DNA from: Moringa oleifera | Taxonomy: Eukaryota; Streptophyta; Magnoliopsida; Brassicales; Moringaceae | Assembly: GCA_021397835.1 (NCBI GenBank) | Contig: JAJFZO010000566.1 | Coordinates: 6,324,001 to 6,388,000, forward strand | DNA: 64,000 nucleotides | Direction: 5' to 3' | Shown: one piece after another, positions 1 to 12,529 of the stretch | Position numbering within the stretch: the first letter of the stretch is position 1 | Layout of the letters: the number at the start of each line of letters is the position of its first letter | Program-made: the position numbers and the translations under genes | The notes under the pieces: model-generated | What the model saw: the letters and a program-made list of their open reading frames with translations, nothing else | Told to the model about the DNA's origin: nothing | Database searches by the model: none

Positions 1-2070
1 TTCGTAATTAATGCCACCGCCCCTCGTGCCGAGAAAAAAAAAGAAAAAATCACTTTTTTGTAGGGTTTGCCTATTTAATTCATACATTCGTAGATTTCCA
101 AGCAACTGCATTAGTCTATCAATGTTACTGTCACGCATTTAATTCTCCAATATTTTAAAAAAATTCAGATTAAGATGTTATGATATTATTGGATTGCTCC
201 ATACTTTGGTAAGAGGTAAATATAATATTTTTACACTAATTTTTTACTCAATTATACTAATTATGTTAGTTCAAACATCTTATTTATCACATGGGATAAC
301 AATTTCCTATAAATTATTTGCGGTAAATAATATAAGAAAGGTAACTAATTTAATTTTTTTAATGAATAAAAGTTGCAAAATTATTTTTTTAAAAAATTAC
401 AGAATATGGGTGTCCCAGAATATTGGATAAAAAGCCCTTGAATTTGAAAAAATAGTTTATGTAAATTTATTAATTCAAGGGGTACTTATCCTTTTTTTTT
501 TTTTGCAATATTTTTAATTTTAAAAACTAATAAAATATAAAATGTTAAATTCCAGGATGTTTTGAAGATTACACCAATATGGTATTCATATAGTTACTTT
601 ATAAATACCCTAATTTTTTAATTATTAAAATATAAAATATTTTTAAAATTTTAAATGATAAATGTTATTAAAAAATAAAAATAAAATTATATTATTGTTA
701 TTTTAAGAGCAATAATATGTGATTGGCTAGAGGATAAAGCAAAAGTACACTTTGGGCATCATTTGAAAACTATGGCTTCAAGCAATGATTCAAATTATTT
801 GCATAACGTGAAGCGGACGTAATGCAATCGTTATCTTATGATGAATATGTTGTCCTTATAATTAGTTTGATTCAGTAATATTTAATTATTGTTGGTATTA
901 AAGTAAAGTACAAATTAGTATTGATAGCTCCATGCAACTTTTATTTATATTTTAATATTTAAACAATTCCCATCACATCAATAATATATTAAATTATATA
1001 AAAATATCTATTTTTATTTTTTTTTAAAAAAAAGGCAGAAACCATACCATCTTATTTGTATATTTATTATTGAAAAAAAAATCACTGAAATTGTGAGATT
1101 CATTTTTTTCTTTAATAATTATTTATTTTTAAAACATTCTCAAACAAATTTTTGATTTACCAATTTCTATCGAATTAAATCTTATTTAAAATTTAAAAAT
1201 ATCTAAATTAGAGATTTTTTATAATAAATGTTAACTTAAATTTTTTTATAAAAAAGTATTCGACAACATCACAAAAAATAGTTTTAAATTTTTTTAATAT
1301 TAAAAATAAATTTTAAAAAATACACATATGGTAAAAAATTTATTCATAAAAAAATAACTCGTGAGCAAAACTTATTTAAATTTAAAAAATAAAGTTAAAA
1401 TAAAATATAAAATTTATTTAAATTATTTTTTAAAATTTTAATAATAAAAATATTTTTATTTTTTTACAGTTATTTTAAATTAAAATCTAATTTGAACACA
1501 ATCTATAAATCAAAATTTGTTTGATCAAAATTTTGAGAAAAAGTAGTTTTGTGTGACATAATTTTTGGTTTATTTATATTATATAATTTTTAATTTTACC
1601 GAAATGGAGATGTTTAGTATGAATTATTATTTTTCAATATTATTGTATTTTTATTAATCCAATATGCAAGTAAAGGATAAAAAACTTGTTAAAGAAAATA
1701 TCTCATCTATACCTTGCCTTGAATTATTTGCGTCTATGGTTTATATATCAAAGTTTTTGAATTCAACAAATAAGTAAAAATGTCATTCATAAATAAAATA
1801 TTAATAAATAAACATAATAAAATAAAATAAAATAATTATTATAATTATAAAATATAATTATCTCCCTTAATAATATACAATATAGTGATCAAAAAAGAAT
1901 TTCATAATGATAAATCTTTTTAACAACTTAAGCAAGTTTTCTCTCTTTTAATCATTTTAAAAATACTACTCTGCCTTTTTACTTGAAAAAAGAAAAAAAC
2001 TTTGCTTGTGATGTATCTCAGTGAATATCATAGTAAAGCACTAGTAATATAATTCAGAATATCAAAGAAA
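1..2070. other. AT-rich intergenic DNA without a recognisable gene
   Basis: This stretch is strongly AT-rich with many A and T runs. Short open frames here, such as one at 194-430, have low-complexity translations with no motif I recognise. The part around 1130-1520 resembles AT-rich sequence elsewhere in the window (about 4850-5230 and 60750-61060 in the opposite orientation, 40600-41100 in the same orientation). It therefore probably contains a dispersed non-coding repeat. Confidence 0.6.
1130..1520 (+). repeat. Dispersed AT-rich repeat, copy 1
   Basis: The stretch shares several collinear words with 40600-41100 on the same strand (for example a TTTAAATTTAAAAAATAAA-type segment and a later ATAAATCAAAATTTG-type segment). 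It also resembles the complement of 4850-5230. Coding potential is absent. A degenerate MITE or other non-autonomous repeat is likely, but low complexity inflates similarity, so boundaries and family are uncertain. Confidence 0.4.
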
Positions 2071-2079
2071 GAGCTAGGA

Positions 2080-3120
2080 TTAGCATGAGAACGGGCCTCT
2101 CTAGCTAGCACATGAGCAGACATCATTTGTGATTTTCTTAACTTGGCAAACTGAAAAATTATGTTCTAAAGCAAGGCGATTTCTACAACTGTCAATGAGA
2201 GAACCCAAGTTTATAGCACCAGTAGAATGGGAATGAATAGCATCATAACCAGCTTGGCGTCCGATTCAAATAACACCTTAAATTTCATGCTATGTGCCCA
2301 AGAAATTGCTACAAATAGCTTTATTACTTCAGCTTCTTTGAATAACAAAGAACCTACAACAGGAAGCATTTAACAAGCAACAAAAGGTCCTTTCCTCATT
2401 TTGCATCACCATGCCTAAACTAATCATATTAGAAGGGAATGATGGAGCAACATCAACGTTACATTTTAAAACCCCTCTAAGGGGTTTATGCCAATTATTA
2501 CACATACCTTCACAATGGATGCTCATCCTGGGTTTCATGTCAAATTGCTTTGCCTTTAACCAGTCATATAAACCTTCCGTCGAAGATAAGAAGGTTTGGA
2601 AAGCTGAGTAAAACTGATTATTCTAAAAATTCTCATTTTTGTTCTTTTCATATGGTCCACAATAACATAGTAAAGTTACCTTACTTAAACTCACTCACTT
2701 TCTTTAACACATTAAAAACCCAGTTGGTGAAATCTTCTGCATCCATAGCACACCATTGCACTTGACAATCTTGCGCCTACCCAACAACTATGAGAAAGTT
2801 GGCATGAAAAAAACATATGCCAAGAATCTCAACCTCCCATGAACACATAACACACGTTAAAGAAACTTGAATGCCTCTAGCCTAGAGATTGGTTTTGTTT
2901 GGAGACAACCTTGGCAAGTGCGCCATAAGAAAGATTTGACTTTTAAGAGACATGTAACTTTCATAACTGATAGCACCTACTAGGAACACAGAGAATTCAA
3001 GTTTGAGAGATTATTCATAAGCCACATGGTATGCTACCTCACCGAAATTTTGATATAATGCCAAATCTGTGGACCTTTAGTAGTAATCGCATCAATGGTA
3101 TACGAATGATAACCTTAATA
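2080..3120 (-). pseudogene. LINE (L1-like) 3' remnant: zinc-binding RT-associated region plus RNase H-like domain
   Basis: The minus-strand translation reads, in order, a zf-RVT-like segment (words like LKVKSFLWRTCQGCLQTK near 2960-2890) and then an RNase H-like RVT_3 segment (WHKPLRGVLKCNVDVAPS near 2490-2440). A degraded continuation follows to about 2080 with IHSHSTGAINLGSLIDSC. This order is the normal C-terminal layout of plant non-LTR retrotransposon polyproteins. In-frame stops and frame changes show it is dead. No reverse transcriptase core, endonuclease or poly-A tail was identified, so it is a truncated fragment. Confidence 0.75.
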
Positions 3121-3389
3121 CCCATGATTTTGCCCAATTATTTTTCACGTCAATATTAAATCAATGGCGCGTTATAAAAGCACAAAAATAATATATTTAC
3201 ATAATATTTAAGAATTACCTAATCATATTAGTAAATAATTACTGTCAATTTAATGTTAGTAAATCAACATTTAATCATGCGGAAAGGACTTAGTAAGAGA
3301 CACCTAAACCACGACAAGCACGTGATTGCACACAATCATTGCCTTCAAGTGAAAACATGTGCTACTTCCTAAAGCTTCTCCACTTGCTG

Positions 3390-3427
3390 CCCCCCCCCCC
3401 CCCCCCCCCCCCCCCTTTTTTTTTTTT
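3390..3427. repeat. Homopolymer run: 26 C followed by 12 T
   Basis: An uninterrupted run of 26 cytosines (3390-3415) is followed directly by 12 thymines (3416-3427). On the complementary strand this is poly-A then poly-G. A run this long is unusual in such AT-rich DNA and could be a sequencing or cloning artefact. It explains the meaningless lysine/glycine-rich minus-strand frame at 3304-3498. Confidence 0.95.
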
Positions 3428-6400
3428 GGTTTGTCGAAACTATCCTTTTTGTTTTTTATCCAACAATATCCCATGAAATGAGATGTGATGGACCCCACTC
3501 CACCCTAACCCCACCTACTTAATATTTATTTATTTACTAATTAATTACATTTTATTCCAACAACCAGAATAATCTTAATCTATCCTATGATTTGATACTC
3601 TTCACATGATATGTCAAGATAGCATGTGGACGCTAACAAAAAAAGATTATCAGTTTTTTCTATTTATTTTTATCTAAAAAATTTAGTAAACAAAAGATAT
3701 ATACTTATTTTTTAAATTATTATATGAAATAAAAAATTCAAATATAAATCTTAATCTAAATTATGAGGTACAAAGATCGTATTATTACAAATTATGATAA
3801 TTGATTGGATAAATTAATTTTTACAAATTAATAAATTTACAACATAAATACTTATATTTCATGAATGTGGCACGAAAATAATTATATAAAAAATAGGAAC
3901 TAAGTTGATATATGTCTATGTTGTGTTTGTGATACTAGAACTTTGAATGTGTCACCTTTATATATGGTGCATATATAATAATTTTTAATGATTTTATTAA
4001 ATATAAAATTAATAAAATTAATTAATATATAAGTATATAACTTTTTATTATTTTTGAATTATTTGTAGAAAATATTTAAAAATTTTAAAGTAAAATTTAA
4101 ATTTGAACAAAATTTAAATACAAAATTAAATCTTTACATTAGAAAATAGATTTAATATATCTACTATGTGTATAAAAATTCTTTGTTTTTTATTTCTATA
4201 GTTTTTTTCTCCAAATTTTGTTATTTATGATCATCATCAATTTGAGAATAAGGAGAAAAAGTTTATTTTACAAGTTTGTAATATATATATATGACTTATT
4301 CAGTGATATTTATGCAATTTGATGTATTTTAACTTGGTCATATTAAATATGTTTTTTTATTAAAATATAATTTTAAATTTAATCTTTGATAATTTTTTAT
4401 TAATTATTTATAAAAAATAAAAATTTGTCTATTCAAATCATAATTTGGATATGTGTGATAGAAATTCAAGGATACTGATGGAAACTTTTTTAAGACCTAT
4501 GAATATTTTTAGCAGAGAATTAAATATATTTTTTAACAAAAAAGAGATAATTAGTATGGTTGCAAAATCCAAGAAAGTAGATATTAGGTTGACCCAAGAA
4601 CATGCAATTACTCATTTCAAACTTAAAATGTCAAATAGTGTCAATGTCATATTTAATAGTGTCATGCATGATTCTCATTTTTTGGCCAACGGGCCCTAAT
4701 TTGACATCAATAATCATCAGTTGGTGCATGATATTATTTTTTAATTATTATTTATTTTTATAAAATTTTTAAATTTATAATTTTTATTTATGATAAATAT
4801 CATTTTAAATTTTGAATTTTATTTTTTTAATTAATTAAATTTTAATTTTCAAAATACATTCAAATAAATTTTGATATATTGATTGTGTTCAAATTAAACA
4901 TTAACTAAAAAAATTATAAAAAATTAATAATTTTTTATTATTAAAATGGTTAAAAATTATTTAAATAGATTTTACACTTCATTTTGATTTTATCTCTCAA
5001 ATTCAAAAAATTTCAACTAATCAACTATTTTTTTATAAAATTTTTAAATTTTTGATTAGATTTTTTTTAAAGAAAAATATTTTTGTTACTTAAAAAATTT
5101 TAAACTTTTTTATAATGATAGCTGGAATTTGTTTTTACATACGTGAAAAAATATAAATCAAAACTTAAATATCTGTGGTGATTAAATTTTTTTAGTAGGG
5201 TTCAATTTGAATAAAATTAAAATGTTAAAATTTATTTAAAATGATATTTATTTTTTATTTTATATTTATTCTTTTATTTATTTTTAAAATAAAAACTTTA
5301 AAATTATGTTCATATAAATTGTAAAATAAAGCATATTATTAAATTAAATAATAATTATTTACTAATTTAAATTTTATTGAATTTTAAAAATATGATTATA
5401 GATACCAATTTAATAAAATGAACGGTTAAAATTTTTTATTTAATTTTATATTAATATAATAAATTATAAAAGTATTTTTTAAAAATATTTTTATTAAAAA
5501 CTTTAACGCAAATCAAATAAAAAAATCTTATTTCTACTAAATTATCCATGCCCGTTATCTTATTTATCATCCATTTATTCATGAGTTATGATACCATATT
5601 GGATTTCTTGTTAGAGTTTGAAAAGGACTATCATAATCTTTTGGTTTTTTCTTTTTCGAAGTCAGAGGCACTCTACAAATAAAGTTGTGGTGTACCCACT
5701 TAATTTTTGCAAGAGTGTTGCATAAACAAACAAAGTAATATAGTTATCACAAATGGCGATTTTGAAGAACAAAAAAAAAAGAGGAATAATTAATTAGGCA
5801 AGTTATGGTTGGAGTTAGCAACTTGTTTACAATGAAAGCAATAACATTAGTCGTACAAGTTGTTTTATACATTTACATTGATTGAACCATAATAGGTTTT
5901 CATTTGGAACCCAAAAAAAATTGCAAAGTTTGCTATGAACATGTCATTCTTTTATTGTGCTATTAAAGTATCAAAAAGTATTGTTTGTCAAAGCCAAATT
6001 GGCCCAAATGGCCCAATTGTGTTGCTAGCCATGTATTTGAAAGGAAAGCCTCCTCCACTGGCGTGTTGAAGATCACCAGTAGATGGAGCCAGTTTTGTAG
6101 AAAGAGGCAAACCTAAATTTAACATAGGACCTGCAGGCCCAAAGCTAACAGGCCCTTCTTTTAGGCTCAGTTTGTGAAAACATATCTTACTGAATCCTCT
6201 CAAATTATTGTGGGTTGCATTTTTCAACTTGATATTTAAGATATCAATATAATATTGCTACAAAAATCACTATAATTCAAGTTGGCCAACTTGAAATTTT
6301 TTAAGATAAGAAATTCAAAAGATTTGCAAGCAAGATTTTAAAAGAAGAGTTTCGAAAAAGGTTATCCGATGATGGTTTTAGTGAGCTCTAAATTTGACTA

Positions 6401-8260
6401 TTCAAAAAATTATGTTTGTATTTTTCAATTGAATGCTTGATTTTATCCATTTTAATTTAACAGAACATGCTCTAATTTATTTATTGAGAGACTAACTTTT
6501 AATAATCAATTCTTTTTTTTTTTTGAAATCTGAGTCCCTACTTGAATAATGCTTACAACTTTTTTATCTTTCAAAATGCTTTCAACATAGACCCACATAA
6601 AAAAGAGAAATACCAAATAATTAGTTAATATAAGCTGTACTTCTAAGTAGTATGAAATAGTTCGCATAAATCACTTTCTTACTGTAAAACATTTTTCTGA
6701 GGGAGACAAGCCCTCTTGGTAAATCAACTTGTCTCCTACATTGTTGACTCGATTTTCGATTTTTCAGCTTGAGTTTCCATTGCCTTTGACTGGTTGGTTC
6801 CTTATGTGGAAACAAAAATTGCAAACAATTCATTATTGATTTTCCTATGCTATAAAACTAACATTTGTGCTTTTGAAAAAAGGACCAATGTTATCATTAT
6901 GTTCAATTAAATTAAGAGTGATTTGGGTAAACATAAATTTATTAATTTTTATATGTATAACATAATCATAATATTTATTATTATTTTTCATTGAACTCAA
7001 TGAACAATTTAGGAAACCTTAAATTTAACTATTAGAACTAAATTTAATAATATGAGAATTTTAACTTGGATATAATTTACAAATTGATAATTATTTATCA
7101 ATGAGTTAAATTTTTCAAAACTTTTAATAATATATTTTTATATTATATAAATAATTTTAAAGTTAAAATGAAAAATCACAATCCCAAAAAAGTTGGAGGG
7201 AACAAATTGAATTTTACTATTGATAATGATAAATTCATACCCGAAATTAATTAAACCAACGGCTAATTTATGGGATCTTCATATATAGGCGACTTCTATT
7301 TTACCTTATAAAAGTAAATGGATAAGTGAAAAAAATATTATAATACTTGATAAACAAAAGTGTCTATAAAGAAAGGAGTCCACTTGCGCATTGACTCCCC
7401 AATTTAATTTGGAGGAATGTGAGTGTCCTTTTCACGAGCTCTATATCTTAGACCATCATATAGTCCAACTCTATATGATTTTTTAACCAATCCACTTGTC
7501 ACTTAATTTAATCTTTCATTTTAAGTTATTTTAATAAGTTTTGACAACTTGTGACCTAAATCTTGTTGAGTTTCTTGTTGTTTCTTTTGGTGGACCAACA
7601 TTAATTATGATAAAGACCACTTTGATTTAACAAGGAGAACTAAAGATAAAAAAAATTATTTAAGTAGGTGAGATAAGAGTTAGGCATGCTTATTATAAAG
7701 CGAAGATAAAAACAGAATTTGAGATTTAATAATTTATTAAATGTAATGAGGAGCATGAAACCTAATCTTTTCCTTGTTTAATAGATCGAAAGCGAATTTA
7801 TGCATTGCGTTGATGATATAAATCTAAAGGAATCACTTGAAAGGAAAGAACTTTTGGGTATTATGAAATTAAAAAAGAAAAAAAATAAAAAACTTATGGT
7901 ATAGGACATGATCAAATTGTGTTAAAATTGATGGTTAACTTCAATTCAAAATCACTTCAGGTAAGATATGGTATTGTTTAGTTTGTATCATTTACTTTAA
8001 ACAAATTGAATTTTTTTGAGTTAAGCTTGAATGGGTTCGAGTTAAATATTTAAAACTTGATTTGAAAATCAAATTGAACTTAAAAGTATATAACACTAAG
8101 TACATGTCAACAGGAATCAATTACATAACATATATAAATTATATTATAATTAATTTTAATATAAAATATATAAAAACCAAAAAAAGAGTATTTTTTATTT
8201 TATTTTATTTATATGAAAACAAAATAAACCAATCAAAAATAAAAAAAATTATTTTTGATT
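3428..8260. other. AT-rich intergenic DNA, no gene supported
   Basis: Most of this block is AT-rich filler. Short frames exist at 4445-4699 (+), 5988-6227 (-) and 6621-6833 (-). None shows a domain I recognise, typical length or codon structure. The 5988-6227 frame has a less biased composition, rich in Gly/Pro/Ser, and might be a decayed coding or element fragment. I could not assign it. Confidence 0.55.
4850..5230 (-). repeat. Dispersed AT-rich repeat, copy 2
   Basis: From about 4930 the sequence is collinear with 60750-61060 on the same strand. Both contain AAATAGATTTTACA, then TTTCAACTAA(T/C)C, and later TAGGGTTCA(A/T)TTT with comparable spacing. The complement resembles 1130-1520 and 40600-41100. 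It is non-coding, of unknown family and uncertain ends. Confidence 0.5.
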
Positions 8261-8269
8261 TGTTAGTAA

Positions 8270-8620
8270 ATATATATATAGTGATTGTTTCTATCATCCG
8301 TCACTAAACCTTGTGGTATATGTTAAGAGATTTCAATTTTTATCATTAATTCTTTGTATACATTGACGGATTTTTAGCATCTATAAGTAAAAAGCTTACT
8401 TTTAGTAATAAATTTATTTTTTATTAATAAATATCTAGTCTATAGTGTTAGATATTTATACCGGTCACTAAATATCTTACGTGATGATTTTATACTCACC
8501 GTAAGTAAATATGTACTTATCCTGATGGATGATGGTGTTCATCAATAAATCTTTGGTATCAATTAATGATCATCTCTGTCCATCACTAAATGGTTATTTA
8601 TGTTGGCATATACCATTAAA
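8270..8620 (+). repeat. Subterminal-type repeat cluster of a DNA transposon (left side)
   Basis: Short repeats of the form CCGTCACTAAA / CATCACTAAATGG recur at about 8298, 8465 and 8578, with inverted forms such as TGACGGATTTTTAG between them. Such clusters are typical of subterminal regions of CACTA and related plant DNA transposons. The same motif occurs in reverse orientation at 15100-15450. I did not find a convincing terminal inverted repeat on this left side. Confidence 0.5.
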
Positions 8621-10514
8621 TATATTTAAAATTTTTTAAGTCTAAATTTATTAGTAAAATTTTAATTTAAATAAATCTTTTAAAAATAAATACAAAATAT
8701 AGTCTAATTGAATGGAATTGAAATATGATATATATGTACAATTAGTTTAATCAATAATTTAAAATATAAAATAAAAGTAATTTTAATAAATTAAAATTAT
8801 TAGTACATATTTCTAGATATTTTAAAATTTTGATAAAAAAATCACTCGTTTTATTATATTGGACCATGTGATATTTATCTTTTTTATGGAACAAATATGA
8901 TTTGTTTGGAGCTACATTATCAAATAAACTTATGCCTTTCAATGTGACATTAAGAGACATGTGATAACAATAATATACCATGCATGTGTAACTTTTAAAT
9001 AATTATTGAAAAGATTTTCAAATTTGTTGAAATATTTACAGTGAGATTATTTTTTGAAAAAATTATAAATTATCTTTCAATAATATAAACTCAAAATTAT
9101 ATGGGTAAGTTAATATTTTATTTCTTTTTCATAAAGATCACTTTTAAAAAAGAGAAAGTGATTCATAAAAAATTAAGATAAAGCTAATTTTATTTACTCT
9201 TAGTTATAAATATAAGATAAGTTAAAAAAACTTTAATTTAAGTGATAAATTAATTTATTTAAAAAATAAATCATTTTTCCTTTTTTATTTAAATCCTTAT
9301 CAAACCTTCACTGTCTCTTTCTCTTTCTTTCACTTGCCCTCCCTTTCACGTGCACCGTCTTTTGCTTCTTGCTCTAAATCCTTAAATTTTGAATTTTATC
9401 TCTAGATCTTTTTCTCTTTCTCTTACTATTACTTTTCATCTTGTGCTAACTTTTCCTCATTTCTCTTCTCTTGGCATCCAGGCACATATCAAAATCCAAT
9501 CTTAGTTATTTAAGTTATTCACTTCACTCATCCACCTATTAATGAAATAAAATGACGCTATGCATTTATGTGCCTATAAGTAAAAGGTGGTCTCGTTTAG
9601 CTTAAGGTAAACATTGAAATAATGCCTGCATGTGCTTGTGTTTTCCAATTAGAAGAAAAATGGTGATACTTCTTTTACTTGATGAAAGGGACTCAATGTT
9701 GCTGAGTTCAAAATGAATTAACGAAAGTCTATTATTCTTGGTTCATTAAGTTGTAATTAAGTAAGCTCAAGAAGTTCAATAAATAATTAATAAATAAAAA
9801 GTTAGTCAAATGGATGAGCATAGTGAATAAACAAAATCATGTCAAACTAGATGAGCCTCATTGCACTAGGACGAAGTCATTTTTTAGATTAATCCATGAA
9901 AATGTTGCTTTAATTTTTGGACCTTATGTTTAGTATTTGCATTAACTAGATAATTCACTTATGAGGTTATTCATTACTTTATTTTTTATTACAAATTTTG
10001 GAGGCTAATGAAGTACGACCTTCACATGCTCAAATATATATTAAAAGTAGTGCAAAAAAGGACAAAACTATTGTGAATGAGAAGGTTGCTCATATAATTG
10101 TATGTAATTCATTTACTTTCTATTTTTATATTTGTTAACAAATTCAATCTTAATAGACATTAATGATTGAATTGTTATTGAATGGTAGGAACTTGAGACC
10201 AATAAAATAAATGACTTCGGTAGGTGACTGTGGTTGATATGAGGATGATATTTATTATCAAGTAAAAGGAGTTGAACGAAGAGGACGTGTTTGTTGTATT
10301 GGTAAGATTAGTAGTTCATCAAAAGGAGATGAACCTTCCAAAAATAAGTCATTAAAGAAAACACATAATCGAAGAATTATATTCAAGGGTTAGAGGGAGA
10401 TGTTAGAGAATTTTAGGGAAAGTTTAGAGTTATGCTTGACTTGCTTAAGTAATTTCCAAATATTGATTTGACTAGACTTTCAAATATAGGAAAGGCATCA
10501 AATGAGGTGAGGTA

Positions 10515-10516
<2 letters not shown>
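8621..10516. other. Intergenic DNA without a recognisable gene
   Basis: The composition is AT-rich to mixed. A pyrimidine-rich patch lies at about 9300-9480. The short frame at 8751-8981 (-) has no recognisable domain. I see no RNA gene or clear element boundary. Confidence 0.5.

Positions 10517-10551
<35 letters not shown>
10517..10551. repeat. (AT)n microsatellite
   Basis: An uninterrupted alternating AT tract of about 35 bases, directly visible in the sequence. A shorter interrupted AT tract follows near 10728-10745. Confidence 0.95.
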
Positions 10552-10555
<4 letters not shown>

Positions 10556-10779
10556 TGTCATTAATAGGTTCAAGATAGTGATGTTCCATAGCAACACTTT
10601 ACAATTATAAGAAGTCTCGCATTAGATTGTGGTATGAATATCTTTAAACTGGAATGTGCTGAGTAAAATGTTGATAAGTGATGGTGCTTGGTAGCCTAGA
10701 AGGAGTTATATTTGATACATTTATGGATATATATATATATATATTTATAGATGTAGATAATGATAATTATTATTATTAT

Positions 10780-12290
10780 TCACGCCACCTTCCCATTGCC
10801 TTAGAAGGTTCAACATAGCCTTCTTTAGTAAAGCGAACTCATCTCTCAAATCTTTATCCCTTTCTTTAGTGAGTCTATCAAAGACATGAGATCTTACATG
10901 ATAGACATGAAAAGAATGTCCATGTCCCTATGTATTTTAACTAAAGCATTCTGGGCCACTCTTAGCCATTTGGTATGCTATTCGGCTTGAATAGTAAGAC
11001 TTGTAGCATCATTGCTTTGAGGAGCACTCACGAGTTGAAGTTTTGGACTGGTCTTTTTAACACGATGGATCAAAATTGAAGTTCGAGATAACTCTTTTTA
11101 ACATGATGGGGTCAAAATGGAAGTTCTCTACTGCTAACCATCCTCACTATAACCTTACCTATGGGTGGCATGGTGGCATAGTGAAGGCATGGATGCTCTG
11201 CAGGGCCCCAACCCAAGTGATGCCACGGGTAGCATCACGAGCATGTGCTGGCACATGACTAGAGCTGTTTAAGGGAGTAACCAACTCGCTAAGGGTGTCT
11301 GGCCAGACTTTGATGCATGGGTCACGAGAGATGGCTTATGGAAATTAGACATAGTGCAAGGCACCTAGCAAGTGGGCAAGTAGAACAACCATAAATGATG
11401 GATATAGGCCCCTGTCGACACTAGATCGGTCGTATGTGTGAGTATGAGGCACCTGATGCATGTTTGGATGGCTTAGTACATGTGATTTTTGTTTCGTAAT
11501 CTCATGCATAGTAATGAGTTGTGTTCAGAGAACTATCTCCATTGGGCTCATCCTCGTAGTTGAAGAATGATGGACATTGTAGTAGAACTGAGTTATATCC
11601 AACAAGTCCAACCAATTTCTTTAGCTGGTAGCGACATGGTGTCCTAGGTATTCCTCCAACAATTGGTTCATTCGCTTGGTTTGGCCATCTATTTAGGTGT
11701 CACACGGTTGAGGTCCACGATCTATTTCTTATCGAGTGATGCCATGAGTAACACCCAACTCGTCAGCCAATTCTCTCCAAATGCACATAATTTTGAGTGT
11801 ACTTAAATAAAAAACCCACACTTACATGAGAGAGATTAAAAGAGAAACATCAACGATTAGGGGAACCAATCCCAACTTTTTCATTTATGAACAAGGAAAA
11901 TACAACCTAAATGCGATAGGACATCACACTATGCTTGATGACTATACCTATAGGGTTAAATAGGTTACAAAAGTTAGCGGTTGACACCCAATTAAATAAG
12001 TCAGCCACATTCGGGATATGATGCTTATTCTTTACTGTCACTTTGTTTAAAGCTTGGTATTTTAACACATATTTAGGGACTTATCTTATTGCTTTAAAAA
12101 TAAAATTAGTGCACCATATGGAGCTTTTGAAGGTTGATTGAGGCTCGCTTGTAATAACTCATCGAGCTACTTTCTCAACTTAACCAATTTTAATGGAGAC
12201 ATTCTATAAGAAGCTTTAGCTGGTGGCTTTACTCTTGGTTCCAACTCAATTTCATGATTAATTTTCCTCATTAGTGGTAATCTTTTGGTA
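10780..12290 (-). pseudogene. Ty3/gypsy polyprotein fragments (RT N-terminal part, integrase part), rearranged
   Basis: On the minus strand, 12265-12030 reads as the region at the start of a Tekay/Del-like chromovirus reverse transcriptase (KINHEIELEPRVKPP, then QPSKAPYGALILF). At 11690-11515 it reads as the end of the integrase core (DGQTKRMNQLLEEYLG, RNWLDLLDITQFYY, MSPMEIVL). The catalytic RT core, RNase H and most of integrase are missing between these pieces. Stops are frequent. A further segment at about 10930-10780 may be gag-like (KERDKDLRDEFALLKK), which would be out of the normal gag-pol order. The lineage is inferred from remembered family patterns. Confidence 0.75.
11700..11965 (-). 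repeat. Arm 1 of a ~265-bp inverted duplication
   Basis: The reverse complement of this interval aligns collinearly with 12965-13215 on the plus strand. Shared blocks include GTCATCAAGCA, GTGATGTCCTA, TTTAGGTTGTATTTT, AAAGTTGGGATT, GATTGGCTGA-like and GACCTCAACC. Identity is roughly four in five by eye. The two arms join different gypsy pieces, so they mark a rearrangement or two oppositely inserted relatives. Confidence 0.8.
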
Positions 12291-12529
12291 ACTCAGGGGG
12301 CATGGTGTCAGGTACTTTAACTTGCACTGAGGACAACGCTGCAATGTGGGCTTCTATTTCTTTTCTACTTAAAAGTATCTATCACCTAATTCTACCTATT
12401 AGGTTTGTGTAGCCAAATAAAATCAAATTTAGTAAGAAACTCTTGCAACATGCTTGTTTGGGAGTCAACTTCTTCTGGATTTTGAAGTAAGTGTTTGCTA
12501 TATTATTCATCATGATAGTAAATAATAAG

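Noticed and set aside
3304..3498. Minus-strand frame with a Lys-rich then Gly-rich run
   Set aside because: Produced by the T12/C26 homopolymer; no protein signal outside the run.
4445..4699. 84-codon plus-strand frame as a small gene
   Set aside because: No recognisable motif, no promoter or codon signal, AT-rich surroundings; a chance frame cannot be excluded.
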